64,000 nt of DNA, from the NCBI GenBank assembly GCA_905116865.2, contig CAJHNH020006968.1, positions 1-64,000 on the forward strand. Direction: 5' to 3'. The notes beneath the pieces are model-generated. The model was given only the letters and a program-made list of their open reading frames with translations. It searched no databases and was not told the origin of the DNA. This DNA is from Candidula unifasciata. Its lineage: Eukaryota > Mollusca > Gastropoda > Stylommatophora > Geomitridae. Made by a program: the position numbers and the translations under genes. How positions within the stretch are numbered: the first letter of the stretch is position 1; every line of letters begins with the position of its first letter. Below, piece after piece: positions 1 through 12,180 of this stretch.

Positions 1-65
1 ATCTTCTATCTATCTATCTATCTATCTATCATATCTTTCTATCTATCTATCTATCTACGAATCTA

Positions 66-96
<31 letters not shown>

Positions 97-388
97 CGAT
101 CTTCTATCTATCTATCTTCTATCTATCTATCTATCTCTCTATCTATCTATCTATCTATCTATCTTCTTCTATCTATCATCTATCTACCTATCTGCTTCTC
201 TCTATCTATCATATCTATCTATCTTTCTGTCTTATCTATCTATCTATCTATCTTCTATCTATCTATCTATCTATCTTCTATCTCGGTCCTTCTATCTATC
301 TTCTATCTATCTATCTATACTATCGCTCTCTCTATCTAGCTTATTCTATCTATCTATCTATTCTATCTATCTCGATCTAATCTCTCCT
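1..388. repeat. imperfect (TATC)n microsatellite
   Basis: The first 390 bases are almost entirely TATC/CTAT units with scattered single-base changes and short interruptions such as TCTTC. The interruptions suggest an old array rather than a freshly expanded one. It changes into the CTGT tract that follows. Confidence 0.95.
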
Positions 389-389
389 G

Positions 390-477
390 ATCTGTCTGTC
401 TATCTGTCTGTCCTATCGTGTCTTCCTATCTGTCTATCTATCTTGTCCTGTCTGTCTGTCTGTCTGTCGGTCCTGTC

Positions 478-516
<39 letters not shown>

Positions 517-595
517 CTTTCTGTCGTCTGTCCTGTCTGTCTGTCCTGTCGTACTGTCTGTCTGTCGGTCTCTGTCTGTCTGTCTGTCTGTCTAC

Positions 596-628
<33 letters not shown>

Positions 629-686
629 GGCTGTCCTGTCTGTCTGTCTGTCTGTCTGGTCTGTCTGTCTGTCTGTCTGTCTGTCC

Positions 687-721
<35 letters not shown>

Positions 722-787
722 ACTGTCTGTCTTTCTGTCTGTCTGCCTGTCTGTCTGGACTTCCTGTCTGTCTGTCTTCCGTCTGGT
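390..787. repeat. imperfect (CTGT)n microsatellite
   Basis: About 400 bases of CTGT units with interruptions. All open frames in it on both strands (VCLS and DRQT repeats) come from the 4-base period and are not genes. Its right edge meets the 3' part of a LINE reverse transcriptase directly, so the tract has replaced or displaced the rest of that element. Confidence 0.95.
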
Positions 788-804
788 GTCTGGGAATCCT
801 CTTT

Positions 805-1612
805 TCTTTTCTTGACTTCAGTTTCACTTCTGCCGTCACATGTTATTACTTGTTCAAGATATAAGAAATTTTGAACTTGTTCCAATTTTACCCCGTTCAC
901 TGTGATATTCATTGTTAGCTGATTATTTTCTTTGCTAAATATCATGGTTTTTGTCTTTTTCAAACTTATATCTAATCCAAATTCTACACTCCTTCTGTTT
1001 ACTTGCTCCACTAGGTCTTGCAACTCCTGCTCACTCTCTGCTAGCAACGCTCTGTCGTCAGCATATCTCAGATTGTTTATTATTCTACCATTGATGTACA
1101 GTCCTGGTAATTCTACAATTTCTTTAAAAATTGTTTCTGTACATAAGTTGAAAAGGCTAGGCGACAGCACACATCCTTGTCTTACTCCTCTCTTGATCTC
1201 TATCTGGGGTGAGCAGATGTTGTCATATCTTACTGTTGCTTCTTGCTCCCAGTATAAGTTTCTAACAAGTCTGATATCCTGTCCATCTAGTCCTATGTTT
1301 TGAAGAGCTGCAATTAGTTGTTCATGTTGCACTCTGTCGAAAGCTTTTTTGTAATCTTTTAAACATTCATAAATATTTTTCTGAACCTCTATATATTTTT
1401 CAGTCAGCATCTTTAGACAAATTATGACCTCTTGAGTACCACTGTTTTTACGGAATCCAAATTGCTCTTCAGAAACTTCTTTCTCTATTTTATCTTGAAT
1501 TCTTGCTTGTATTATCTTCAAGAGTAACTTAGTTACGTGACTCATTAGGCTAATAGTTCTGTAATCTTCACAATCAACAACTTTTGATTTCTTGGGTAGT
1601 GTGATAAAAACA
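805..1612 (-). pseudogene. LINE reverse transcriptase fragment, copy 1
   Basis: Read on the minus strand, this encodes the core of a non-LTR retrotransposon reverse transcriptase. In order are an RT1-like segment (TLPKKSKVVDCEDYRTISLM), FGFRKNSGTQE, a palm motif A (DYKKAFDRV), motif B (RGVRQGCVLSPSLFN), motif C (RYADD), then LKKTKTMIF and the YL motif. The residue after YADD is R, where copy 2 (37110-38124) has T. The frame is open from about 1612 to 800, then runs into the CTGT microsatellite right after EVKKR, a point where copy 2 continues. The endonuclease and C-terminal parts are absent. The clade is not certain; an RTE-like element is my best guess. Confidence 0.9.
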
Positions 1613-1859
1613 GATATGAAACAAACAAACTGCTTAATACTAAATACATAAATACAAAAGCACGTAAATGAAATAAGTGAAGATGTAACCTCATTTTACC
1701 TTCCTGAGAAAAGTGGAGGGCTTATTCGGATGGCACTAAGAAGGAAGGATGAGGAGATGTTATTTTTTAGGAGAAGCGTCCCCTTTTAATAAAACATAGC
1801 ATAAACCGTGATCCGTTAGGGTTGTGAAGGTGCATTGATGGAAGCACTAGCACACAAAA

Positions 1860-2645
1860 CTTGCCATCTTTCTCTGTCTTCCGCTTGATAAATAAGTGTA
1901 TGATAACTTAGTCCTGTCCATTTCTTGATGTTGTCATTTCAGGTCCTTCTTTGCCCTTCTCTTCTTCTTCTTCTTCACTTCCTCTTTTACCGCTGTGGGT
2001 GTCGAGGGAGATATAAGGTCCTGTTTCTAGCTCTTCTGGCTGCCTCGACCATAGGCACATCGTGCTGTTGTAGAGTTTCTCTGATAGTATCCTTCCATCT
2101 TGTTCTTGGTCTACCTCTTGCTCTAAGTCTTTCTTCTCTTTCCATGTATGCTTTGTATGGTATGGCGTCACAAGGCATTTTCTCTAAGTGGACCTTCTCT
2201 TCTTCGACTACCCCTAAGTGTTGCTTGAAGTAGAGTCTTTGCAATCGAATCATGTCTCATCACGTGCCCAAACAAAGCTAGCTTGCGACGCTTCACCACT
2301 GCCAAGAGAGGCTTCTGATGTCCCGCAAATTTGTATATTTTGTCTCTGACATATTTATTAGTTTTATGTTCTAAATAACTGATGCGTCTGTAGCATTTGC
2401 ATTCTAAAGCCTGAATCCTCCTTTTTATTTCCACGATGAGATTCTAACTCTTACATCCGTGTGTGAAAATAGACAATACCAGTGATTTGTAAATACTGAC
2501 CTTGACTGCGATGCTGATTTTGCCTTTCCACATGGTATTCAGCTGCGACATCCCGGCTGTTGCCATATCAAGTCTTTTCTTGATCTCTTTGGTACAGCTG
2601 CCATTGTTTCATATGTGGCAGCTAAGATATTTAAAGGTTTCAACG
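1860..2645 (-). pseudogene. LINE ORF2 C-terminal fragment
   Basis: Minus-strand reading gives the post-RT part of a LINE protein in two or three frames. It starts near 2645 with a FKYLSCHIW-type YL motif and KEIKKRLDMA, then ALECKCYRRIS, then FGHVMRHDS, and after a frameshift GRPRTRWKDTIRETL and ARRARNR. This order (YL motif, alanine/leucine helix, GHVxR, GRPxxxW, RxR) is the standard C-terminal region of many animal LINE ORF2 proteins. At least one frameshift near 2170 makes it a pseudogene. The clade differs from the neighbouring fragment at 805-1612. Confidence 0.8.
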
Positions 2646-2689
2646 TCTTCTAGTTTTTTCAATTTTTTTTTTAATCTCCAATAAAAACC

Positions 2690-3785
2690 AGATATCTAAA
2701 ATTCGTTTTTTTTTTCTCCCTTCCTTCAAGTTTGACTTTCACGAAAAATCTGTGCCCAGAATTTTGCTTCCACCTTCTCCTCGTGATGTGTCGGAAATGT
2801 AACATTGTCTAGTCATTCCGGACAAGGCTTTTACGACTTGTTTGGGCTTCGTTGGTGTGGTACTTTCTGCAAAGTCATTGTCATCTTTCTGTCCGTGGCT
2901 GTGTCTCGAGAAGAGTAACCAATGATACCCCGCGGTGTCGTGCACGACACGTCAGCTGGAGCCGGTAGAGAGCCCTAAAAGTTCGAACACACAGGTTGTA
3001 TTTCCTATACCAAGCAAACGTTTCCGCATCTAAAAAAGACATATACTAAATTGAGTGTATACAAAAACGAAAGTCCACAGAGGTACCTATGCATTTGGAA
3101 TAATAAGAAATGTAAGGAAAAAAAAACATTTTTATTTAAAAACAAACGAACCAGTAGACGCTGTGTTAAGGTGAAAAAATGGGTAGGGGTGTGGGGGGGG
3201 GGGCAGTTTTGTCTAGTTACAGTCCAGATATATTTTAACAACTTTCAGATCAATGAAGTCTAAAGTGAGTGACTAACAGGTCTGCCCGATCTAAAATGGG
3301 TACGAGGAAATACCAAATAAAAAAAGGCGGCTTAAATGAGAAACAACCTCCATGTCAAAAATCGAGAGAGCTGCATGCAATAGAGCGGAATCAAGGAGTC
3401 GAATGCGAGCCCTACTGCAGGATATTCTTAGCATTCTTGTCGGAAATAACGAACATCTCCCCGGCGCTGATTCCATATAACACATCCACGTTATTTTCTC
3501 TTACTACATTGACATCTTCTCATTACAGAACACACTGCGATAAATTTAATAATTCACATGAAAGGAATTGTAAGCGACCTAACACAACTGGCTCTCTAGA
3601 TATTATTTATTACTTCCCCTTGTGAGGAATAAGTATCTTTTTTTCAGAGCTGCCATTTTTTTTTTCTTTTGGTTGAAGAGTACCAAATATTTTATTGAAA
3701 GGGTATCAAAACACACAAAAAGATACAATTTTTAAAAAATTTGAAAACCGTTAAAACATCTTTTATACATACATACATACATACT
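2690..3785. other. no gene recognised
   Basis: Mixed-composition sequence with a poly-T run near 2709, a poly-G run near 3195 and several A/T runs. Open frames are short and have no recognisable motif. A short stretch near 3360-3400 resembles the LELHAIxR region of the LINE tails at 6290 and 15475, but it is too short to call. Confidence 0.6.
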
Positions 3786-3788
3786 GAT

Positions 3789-4285
3789 TCCGGCCAAAAT
3801 GGACCTTAGGCACGGTCACTGTTTCGAGTCGTGGGTAAGTTTTTGCTTCTGCCAGAGGTGGCCGTTGCATTTTTGCTCCATTTGCACACTAAAATGATAT
3901 AGTTTCGACGCCCAGCTACTAAGTTGAGTGCACGGTACGACCCTGTGAGCTGCGGATTTCATTTGGAATGTTTTTCGACTATGACCAACGTGGTGTTGTG
4001 TTCTGATTTGTAGATTCAGAAAATGACACGTGGCCTGTCGTCACAATATTGGTGGTGCCCTTATGTGAGTACAATTTATCGCGTGTTCAACTGCTGATTT
4101 GTTTGTTTTCTCTGCTACCGCCGATGATGAACTGCATTTCTAATGTCGAACTGTTTGTGTTAGCACTTCTGATGGCTACAGTAGGCTTTTAATGCGTGTG
4201 TATGCTAGTGCATATACTGGGACAGCAGTCTGTCAATCTCTCCATAAGAGACTGTGATATACATTCTGTGTGTTTTTCGTTGACA
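3789..4285. repeat. dispersed repeat E, copy 1
   Basis: About 500 bases that match 16313-16800 over the full length, with many substitutions and a few indels. Shared blocks include CTTCTGCCAGA, TGCATTTTTGCTCCATTTG, GAGCTGCGGATTTCATTT and GTGTGTATGCTAGTGCATAT. No coding capacity is visible in either copy. This copy is flanked by ATAC units on both sides (3766-3785 and from 4286), so the element and the tetranucleotide array are physically linked. Confidence 0.85.
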
Positions 4286-5237
<952 letters not shown>

Positions 5238-5242
5238 TGTAC

Positions 5243-5245
5243 ACA

Positions 5246-5293
<48 letters not shown>
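5243..5293. repeat. (CA)n microsatellite
   Basis: About 25 CA units directly after the compound tetranucleotide array, separated only by a TGTACACAG-like junction. Confidence 0.95.
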
Positions 5294-5298
<5 letters not shown>

Positions 5299-5854
5299 CT
5301 AGCTTATCCTAAATGTGATAAGGACTTAAATCCCTTTTACTGACAAGGAACCCTGAAGAATATTTTTCACATGTAGATAATTTTAGTGGCACTTTTTCCT
5401 TATTCATTTGCTAACCCCCCCCCCCCCCCCTCCCCCTTTTTCCTTTAAAAAATTATTTTCAGTATTATAGTTACCAGCATCATCGTTGTCTGAGCCAACG
5501 TTCATATTTTTTTTTTCTTGCTTATACTGAAAACTTAGACTTCAAAAAAGTTAATGACAAAAAGTAAAAATAAGAAGACAGGAACAAAATATTTGAAAAA
5601 AAATTTTTTTTTTATGTCACACAATACTTCGAAATAAAACGAAATCACAAAAGCTTGAGCGTCAATTATGCTGTGACAAAATACATGAAAATGAACCATC
5701 TGCCAATTGTGTGGGCGGACATTCGTATATTGGTCTTTCAAACTAAAACACAGGCACACAATAAATCACATCCTGGAAAGCCTCGCGGCGTCGGGGCAGG
5801 AAGACATCTCTGGAACAGTCCCTTCTGTTTGCTTCATATAAAATACTTTTTAGT
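5294..5854. other. no gene recognised
   Basis: AT-rich sequence with a poly-C run at about 5405-5425 and runs of A and T near 5595. No coding motif or known repeat is visible. Confidence 0.6.
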
Positions 5855-6180
5855 GTCTCAGGGTTTTCTGCGGTCCATATTCTGCGTGTTTAACATCTGG
5901 CTCTGTTATCGTTGTATCTATACAACATTGCTCTCTATGGTTCTCTATCTGATGCCAGTCTTGTTACATGGCCAAACCATTTGATCTGTTGCCTACCGGT
6001 AAAGTTCAATATTGGTTTTGTGCCGACTTTCCTCCAGATAAAATCGCTCCTAAATCGATCTTTCCTTGTTACAACTAGCCTGGCACGTAAACATTTAATT
6101 TCTGTCGTTACTATTTTCTTTCTGTCTTCTGGAGACGGTGTCCATGTTTGATATCAATAGCACAGTAAGGACGAACACAC
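5855..6180 (-). pseudogene. LINE ORF2 3'-end fragment
   Basis: Minus-strand translation across frames gives the C-terminal LINE pattern. It has CxARLVVTRKDRF-like residues followed by KPILNFTGRQQIKWFGHVTR and a short YRYN tail. The phrase xQIKWFGHVTRM is typical of animal LINE ORF2 C termini. Several stops and frame changes show that it is dead. Confidence 0.65.
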
Positions 6181-6269
6181 AGACCTAAAGCCGGGCCAGG
6201 TTAATGGAAGAACAAAAAGGGGAGGCAACCGCAAGCTGGTGTCAGGATACAATAGTAGTAAGTAAAGTA

Positions 6270-6535
6270 ATTACTAATGACACACGTTAGAAAACCTGAG
6301 AACAATATAACTAGAATGTCTTTGCACTGGAACCCACAAGGGCACAGAAATAAAGGGTAAACAAAAGGAAAGGGGAGGGGAGCTAGAGAGTAAAATTAGA
6401 AAGATGGGGAGAGGACATGGGAAGAGCTGCATGCGATAGCAAGGGATAGAACGGCTTGGTCTGAATTGGTTGAGAGCCTATGCTCCAATGGGGGTTAGAA
6501 AGGAGGAGAAGAAAGAAGAAAAAAGTAAAGTAATT
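6270..6535 (+). pseudogene. LINE ORF2 3'-end fragment, WNPQG type, copy 1
   Basis: Plus-strand translation gives HVRKPENNITRMSLHWNPQG, then a broken RGRP region, WEELHAIARDRTAWSELVE and SLCSNGG. This is the terminal part of a LINE ORF2 ending in a purine-rich GAAGAA tail. In-frame stops occur within the RGRP region. A second copy is at 15475-15745. Confidence 0.75.
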
Positions 6536-6864
6536 AACTCTTCAGTGTCATTTTGCACATATGGTATATTGCCACGTTGATTTTAAACGATTCCTTTTCC
6601 CAGATTATATACTTTTTCTATCGATTTAAATTTTCCGTTGCTTTCATCTTTTTTTTTTTTTTTCATTGAACTATTATCATTATTATCATCAATATTAGTA
6701 ATACCTTCTCTGGTTCCGGGATTGCGACTTGAAAGATCAGCATCCATTGACTCAAAGAGCAATTAATCGGATAATACTGACGTCATTCTTACTGGCACTG
6801 GACTGCAAGTTAGAGCAGCCTAGTGCGGTTGTTATGGGTGCCCGAATTCTAACAAGCTGCTCAA

Positions 6865-7249
6865 AATCAAATGGAAAGATATGATAACAAATAATGTGGT
6901 TCTTGGTAGGGCAAACCTGCCAAGCATCTAGACTATCGCCTCTCAGCGAAAGTATTATTGGCGAGCTCCAAGGGAAGAGGTCCTAGGGGGAATAGAAAAA
7001 GCGCTTTAAGGACCTCTCAAAACTACTGACAGCTGCTCAGAGTCGTTCTGGATGCTGTGCATCCTCAGGCATGGTGCACTGGCCTGTCAGGCAGGGAAGG
7101 TGGATCAAGCAGAGAAACGGAAGGAGACTAGAAAGAATCATACTGCTAATCCCACACTTATGGCGGCTTCCACTTGTTGTCCGCACTGCTCAAGAATTGT
7201 CCAGCTCCATACTGGACTTATTAGCCACCGTCGTACTCATAAGCATTGA
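6865..7249 (+). pseudogene. LINE ORF2 C terminus with C2H2 finger
   Basis: Plus-strand reading gives KWKDMITNNVVLGRANLPSI, a decayed GHVxR/GRP region, and a final CCPHCSRIVQLHTGLISHRRTH with stop at 7247-7249. The spacing C-x2-C-x12-H-x4-H is a classic C2H2 finger, found at the end of ORF2 in several animal LINEs. Stops and a frameshift upstream mean that only the last 65 residues are continuously open. Confidence 0.8.
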
Positions 7250-8284
7250 TCATTACTACTTTGGATGAAAAGTGGTCTTTACCACTCGTAATGGAAGAAC
7301 TACAATTCTTACTTCTTTCTAGGTATCTGGGGTTTTCGTCTGTCATCTTGACTGAGACTTATTCTCATGGTGTCAAACCTTCAGTAGCAGCCTGGAGAGG
7401 CTAAAATAATCATTCACTATTCAGATGTTAATCAAACAGGAGAAGATCACAGATAGCTTGTTCGACCATATCCCGGGTTTTATCACTTCGGAGAAGAGGG
7501 GGAGGGACAACAAAATTGCAAATTTGAGTGTTTTAAAAATAAAAATATACAACCTGCCTGGGGTGATGGGTTCTCTTCCTTTAATTTACCCTATCTCGGG
7601 AATCCCGAGATATCGCGGGGAGTTACCGGGACAGTCCACTGGTATAGGGGTGTTAGGACATGACCGGCTCCTCGGCTGGAGCCAGTCGTGGTTAGGGTGT
7701 GACAAGAACACCGACTAGCACTGTCCCTAACTCCCATACCCCCTATAATATTGAACTTTCACAGGAATTTCCTTCGACATTTCAGAGAACCCGAGGTGAG
7801 GTGTACTAAAAGAAAAATACAGGAGGGCGAAATTCCAAAACTGAAATTAAGAAAATAAATATATTGTTAAAATAAAAAGAGTTATGAGGGTAAGGGGGCG
7901 AATTTACCGCACAGAGTACTAATTGACTTCACTACACAGCTGTATATTTGGTCACCTAGCGGTTGCAAATTATCTTGCTGTCCTATGTACCGGTGGGTTG
8001 GTCTAATTGTGTCATCATCTGTTTGTTGTTACATATTCAAGTCAGCAGAAACTAGGAATTGCTTAAAATAGGACACGGAAAGAGGAGGTAATTAGAGGCT
8101 GGTAGAAAGATATACGAGGGTATGTGTTAAAGCAGTGATTCCTAAAATGTCTGACTTGCTGAGCCCTTTTGGAATCAATGTCTATGGCGAAGTCCCTTAG
8201 ACTTACCCTACCGTATGTCTTACAACTTAATTGTGTTTAGAAGCAGAGCTTTTGTTTATTCTGCCGGCCCAATTTTCTTTCAGT
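7250..8284. other. no gene; hairpins at 7592 and 7618
   Basis: No coding region recognised. The stretch contains a perfect 9-bp hairpin at 7592-7612 and a larger stem with arms at 7618-7635 and 7720-7735. A short segment near 8130 (GCAGTGATTCCTAAAATG) resembles a hAT-type terminal sequence but has no partner that I can see. Confidence 0.6.
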
Positions 8285-8550
8285 GCCACTGGGGATTCAG
8301 GGTCCCTATTGTGGGGAAAACAAGAATAGACCCACAGCCTACTCAAAAGCATGTCGCAATAGTCTACTAACTGGGAGCCTCTTTTGAAGTCGGAGTGCAT
8401 CTAAGATGCATGGAACCAGCAGTCTGCATACAAATAAGCAAAATCTGTTAAATGGATGTGCACGCAACATTCAGCTTCTGGAACAGGACTGGAGTCCAGA
8501 CGTGGACGAATAACCAGAACTTTCCATTGGATTTTATAGCCTGTTAACGC

Positions 8551-8595
<45 letters not shown>

Positions 8596-8640
8596 GAACA
8601 ACAACAAGAACAACAACAAGATTAAGAAGCAATAGACACT
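8285..8640 (+). repeat. SINE-B copy with (AAT)n tail
   Basis: Matches the SINE-B consensus visible elsewhere in the window: TGTGGGGAAAACAAGAATAG, AGACCCAC, GCATGTCG, TCGGAGTGCAT, AACCAGCAGTCTGCATACAA, ATGTGCACGCAA, AACCAGAACTTTCC. It ends in a trinucleotide tail, here AAT then AAC/AAG units from about 8553. Confidence 0.85.
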
Positions 8641-9422
8641 TTTTGGCGAGTGCTGTCACAATTTTAGAAACTTCTTACTGAGTACCAGATCCTGTTTTGT
8701 CTTTAAACAAACCCCAAAAAATATATATGTGTGTGTGTGTGTGTGTGTGCGTGTGTGTGTGTTTATCAGTAATGTTACGGAGCTAAGGAAGAGATGATAG
8801 ATGGTAACGAATGTAAATTAAAGATTTATCTAAACAGTTCTGCACTTTCTATACAGTAAAATTATATTTTAAAAAACTTTAAAATTTATCATAATAGTCA
8901 CTTTATTAAAATCTGATGTTGTCTAAGCTATATATAAAAGTTAGTTTCCCCCGAAACTCAGTACGTCAAACTATTTTCAAAACAATACATTTTATACAAT
9001 TGGTGAGAGCAACAGAAAGGTCTATAAAATAACGTACAAACATGTTAACGAGATACCAGTGGCTGTTATTGTGTTCACATTTTTCTAATTTCAGGTGCAA
9101 CGGAGGATGACTGCAGGCGAATATCTGGTTCTACATTTAAGCAGCTTCTGTATTTTGTTTTGGTTGCTGTATAAACTAAGAATCCTGACTTACATGATAC
9201 GTAGTTGAAATCAGTTTCAGTTTCTCGCTTCCAAAATGTTGGAGCTAGTAGCAGCAGTATAACATAGCGTCGACTTCTACAGGAGTGCCAAATTCAGCTT
9301 GGCAAATTTCCGCTGAGAATAGGATTTCTAGTTTTCCTAATGGAATTATATTTTTCGTTTATTACTAATTAATTACAGTCAATTTTTATTTATATTCATG
9401 AAGATCGTGGAGTGCATGCAGA
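8641..9422. other. no gene recognised; (GT)n at 8722-8762
   Basis: AT-rich sequence with a GT microsatellite of about 20 units. No coding motif or recognised repeat. Confidence 0.6.
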
Positions 9423-9529
9423 GCTCTTAGACCAGGGTTGGACAACTTGGGCCACACGTGGAGAATGGAGGATGGCAGAGTCCCCTAGGACATCCTTTAT
9501 GGTGAATTAAAGACAGGAAGATGTCGAGG

Positions 9530-9930
9530 CCGATTTCACATTTCGGAACTATTCACATTCAAAAACTGTTTTCAGTACTTTTTGGCAAAATTAAAATACT
9601 CAAAATTTTAAAACAATAAATGGTGGCCGAAAGGTCGTTGTGTTTGGAAGCTCGCTCTCCTTCGAGATACGCCTAGCCAGATCAAAGGGAGACAGAACAA
9701 ACAGGAAACACCATGAATGAAGAAGGAAGACATGCACCAGTGACAACAGGACGAGCGGTTTGATTCGGATGGAAGCATTAAGCCAGAAATGGCACAAACA
9801 CCAGTATTCAGTCACGAGAGTGACACAAATAACCCAGACCACAAATATAGGCGGAGACTGTTAGCAGCCTAGGCTAGCTAGCAGCAGTCTGAACGTGGTC
9901 GAGCTTTTCTTTTTTTTCTCAAAAGGACTT
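9530..9930. repeat. dispersed repeat F, copy 1
   Basis: About 400 bases closely matching 23392-23802, from TTTCACATTTCGGAACTA to CTCAAAAGGACT. Shared blocks include CAGTACTTTTTGGCAAAAT, GGGAGACA(G/A)AACAAACAGG and ATATAGGCGGAGACTG. It may be the 5' part of the LINE tail that follows in this copy, but the second copy lacks that tail. Confidence 0.85.
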
Positions 9931-9934
9931 GGAC

Positions 9935-10250
9935 TTGGACTTGGAGGCCGACCTCTAATACGACATAAAGATGTGAGAAGGCGGGACATGACTGATGCAT
10001 GTATTGAGGTGGACTCATGGGAACAAAATGCCATGGACCGTGTTGTATGGAAAGGGCACATCAGGAAGGGAATGAGAGTGAAGGAAGAAATGATTGCTTA
10101 AAGAATGAGAGCTGAGCGTCTGAAAAGAAACGGATAAAACACAAATGTTGACAATAATTGTTCTAAAATCCCATGCTATCATTGTGGAAGACTTTTTTCT
10201 TGACATGGGTGGATCTTGCTGGTCACACTCGCCATCGCCATGGGGTGTGA
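9935..10250 (+). pseudogene. LINE ORF2 C terminus with C2H2 finger, copy 1
   Basis: Plus-strand reading gives GGRPLIRHKDVRRRDM, EVDSWEQNAMDRVVWKGHI, RKGMRVKEEMI, a stop, RMRAERLKR and a frame-shifted IPCYHCGRLF finger. GRPL(L/I)R.KDV.KRDM followed by a W.....DR.W block and a terminal C2H2 finger is a well-known LINE ORF2 ending. Stops within it show decay. The cleaner copy is at 32345-32640. Confidence 0.8.
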
Positions 10251-10529
10251 GTCCCATGCCTCCTCATAGCACAATAATCTAACACTATCATCTGGAAAGA
10301 CGGAAAGGTGCCAGTCGAACTGGTTCGCAGTCTAAATTTACAATTGTCGAATTGAGCGCCATGTAGAAAAAAAATCCATTTTAAACAAAACACCCCAATT
10401 ACCTCGTAAGGCAAAGACAATAATCATGTGGGTAAGCTAAGATTATAATCCCTGGCTACGCCTCGGGTCAGACACACTCACCCACTGAAGCCCTTCTATG
10501 TATTTGGCGACATCAGTTCTTGCTGCTCC

Positions 10530-10752
10530 CCGTGTGGATTCTGGGGCCCCATTGTGGGGAAAACAAGAATAGACCCACTGACTCCCCAACAAGCATGTCG
10601 TACGAGTTTCCTTCAAAGCCGGAGTGCAATTACGTGAGAGGCAAGAAACCAGCAGTCTGCATACAAATAAGTCAGATCCGTAAAAAGATTGTGGACGAAC
10701 AACCAGTACTTTCCGCCGTAGTTTACATCCGGTGAACATGAAAAAGAAGTTT
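10530..10752 (+). repeat. SINE-B copy
   Basis: One of the best copies of SINE-B. It begins TGTGGATTCTGGGGCCCCAT, continues through AACAAGAATAGACCCACTGA and GCATGTCGTACGAG, and ends with AACCAGTACTTTCCGCC and a short GAA-type tail. It lies inside the candidate hAT-like element. Confidence 0.85.
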
Positions 10753-10945
10753 TGATTGCGACATCAGTTCATGGTTCCATTTGGTTAATTTCCGCATACG
10801 AACGAAGGTGTTTATGTTCTGCTATTTTGGGATCTCATGGGCCAAATTATGTACTAATTTTACACCAGGCTCGCGAACCAATAAAAATTGCTCGGCGGGC
10901 CAGTTTTGGCCCGCGGGCCATAGTTGCCCACCTCTCTCTAAGAGC

Positions 10946-11640
10946 CATGCGCAGCACAGATTGGGAACTGTTGTACTGAAGGGAAATTGGTGCTTGGTCG
11001 TGCTGAACTAGGTGTCCCGGCATGTGGTCGAGTTATACCACAAGGTGTCCTGAAAATGTCACTTGTATGCTGCCCGAAATAACCGTACATTTGTCTCGTA
11101 CCAGACTGTACTGACTCCTGGTGACATATGTGGCTTGAGCGGATACCAGGCATTAACACCCTAAGGTAGCAGAGACTTACAAAGATATAGTGCCCAGGCT
11201 ATGAGAGAGCACCCGGTAATGAATGAGAATATCGTTAGGCTACATTTGTGACATAGGTAGGACGACTTATAATAAATGAGGAAACATTCTGAAGCCTACA
11301 GGTGAATGACTGTTGGAAAATAGAATTTGAATGAAGAAATATAGGAAGGGGTGGATACATCTGGAGTTCATGGTGGACCTTGCCAGACATGGCGTTTGTA
11401 CACCTGGCACACTATTGAAGAGAGCAGTATTTACGTACATACTGCGATTCAAACATTGGGAGAGGTGGCATTTATGGGTTCACCCCATGTGTCATACGTC
11501 GTTTCTTAACTTATCTTTCTAGTTAATTTCCGACTCCATTTTTGTTTAATCGACGTTTTTATTTTAAAGGTTTCTTTGTTAAAGAAGGTTATCATCCATA
11601 GAAAATGCTTAGGGTTAATGAAACGTGTTTAAGAGTTGGT
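10946..11640. other. no gene recognised
   Basis: No motif found on either strand. Open frames are under 80 codons and have no similarity that I recognise. Confidence 0.55.
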
Positions 11641-11642
11641 TT

Positions 11643-11935
11643 CTTCCTTCTTCTTCTTCTTCTTCTTCGTCTTCTTCTTCTTCTTCTTCTTCTTCTTCTT
11701 CTTCTTCTTCTTCTTCTTCTTCTTCTTCTTCTTCTTCTTCTTCTTCTTCTTCTTCTTCTTCTTCTTCTTCTTCTTCTTCTTCTTCTTCTTCTTCTTCTTT
11801 CTCTTTCTCCTTATTGTTCACCGGCCGTACTGTAAACTCAGGTCCAGTTCTGGTTGTTCGTTGACTTATGGACTTTGGTCTTCTTCCAAAACTTGAGTTT
11901 TGCGTGCACATCCGTTTTAAAGATCTGTTTGTGTG
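11643..11935 (-). repeat. SINE-B (reverse) with long (GAA)n tail
   Basis: TTC units fill 11643-11805 with one CGT interruption, and are followed directly by the reverse complement of the SINE-B 3' half (CAGTTCTGGTTGTTCG, AACTTGAGTTTTGCGTGCAC, ATCCGTTTTA). The tract is therefore the expanded trinucleotide tail of a minus-strand SINE-B. A GT run follows from 11927. Poly-Leu, -Ser, -Phe and -Glu frames here are artefacts. Confidence 0.85.
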
Positions 11936-12180
11936 TGTGTGTGTGTGTGTGCGTGTGCGCGCGCGTGCGTAGACTGTTAGTCCCTCGCCCATTGACTGGA
12001 CTGTATTTAGACTTGACAAGGACCTAAGATATATAAAGCTCTGAAGCCTCTACGTATTAAATTACACCAGTTAATCTCATAAATCTTTCAAATATCTGTG
12101 TTTTTCAAATATATAGATAACGGAAATATTTGTTCCTTTCATTTTTCCTTAAAAATCACAAAAATTATTTTATGTGTGAA

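Larger units (their letters stand above)
9423..10945. mobile_element. candidate hAT-like element with terminal inverted repeats
   Basis: The left end reads GCTCTTAGACCAGGGTTGG then ACAACTTGGGCC. The right end, reverse-complemented, reads GCTCTTAGAGAGAGGTGGGC then AACTATGGCCC. The first nine bases are identical and the rest similar. Animal hAT non-autonomous elements often start with a CAGxGGTxGGCAAC..GGCCCGCGGGCC sequence, which fits. Flanks CATGCAGA and CATGCGCA could be an 8-bp target duplication with two mismatches. No transposase was found inside; the interior holds repeat F, a LINE 3' end and a SINE-B. Confidence 0.45.

Noticed and set aside
9861..10257. Zinc-finger host gene suggested by the C2H2 motif near 10180 (and those at 7180 and 32560)
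   Set aside because: Each finger is single and follows LINE C-terminal blocks such as GRPL.R.KDV or KW.DM.TNN, so they are LINE ORF2 ends.
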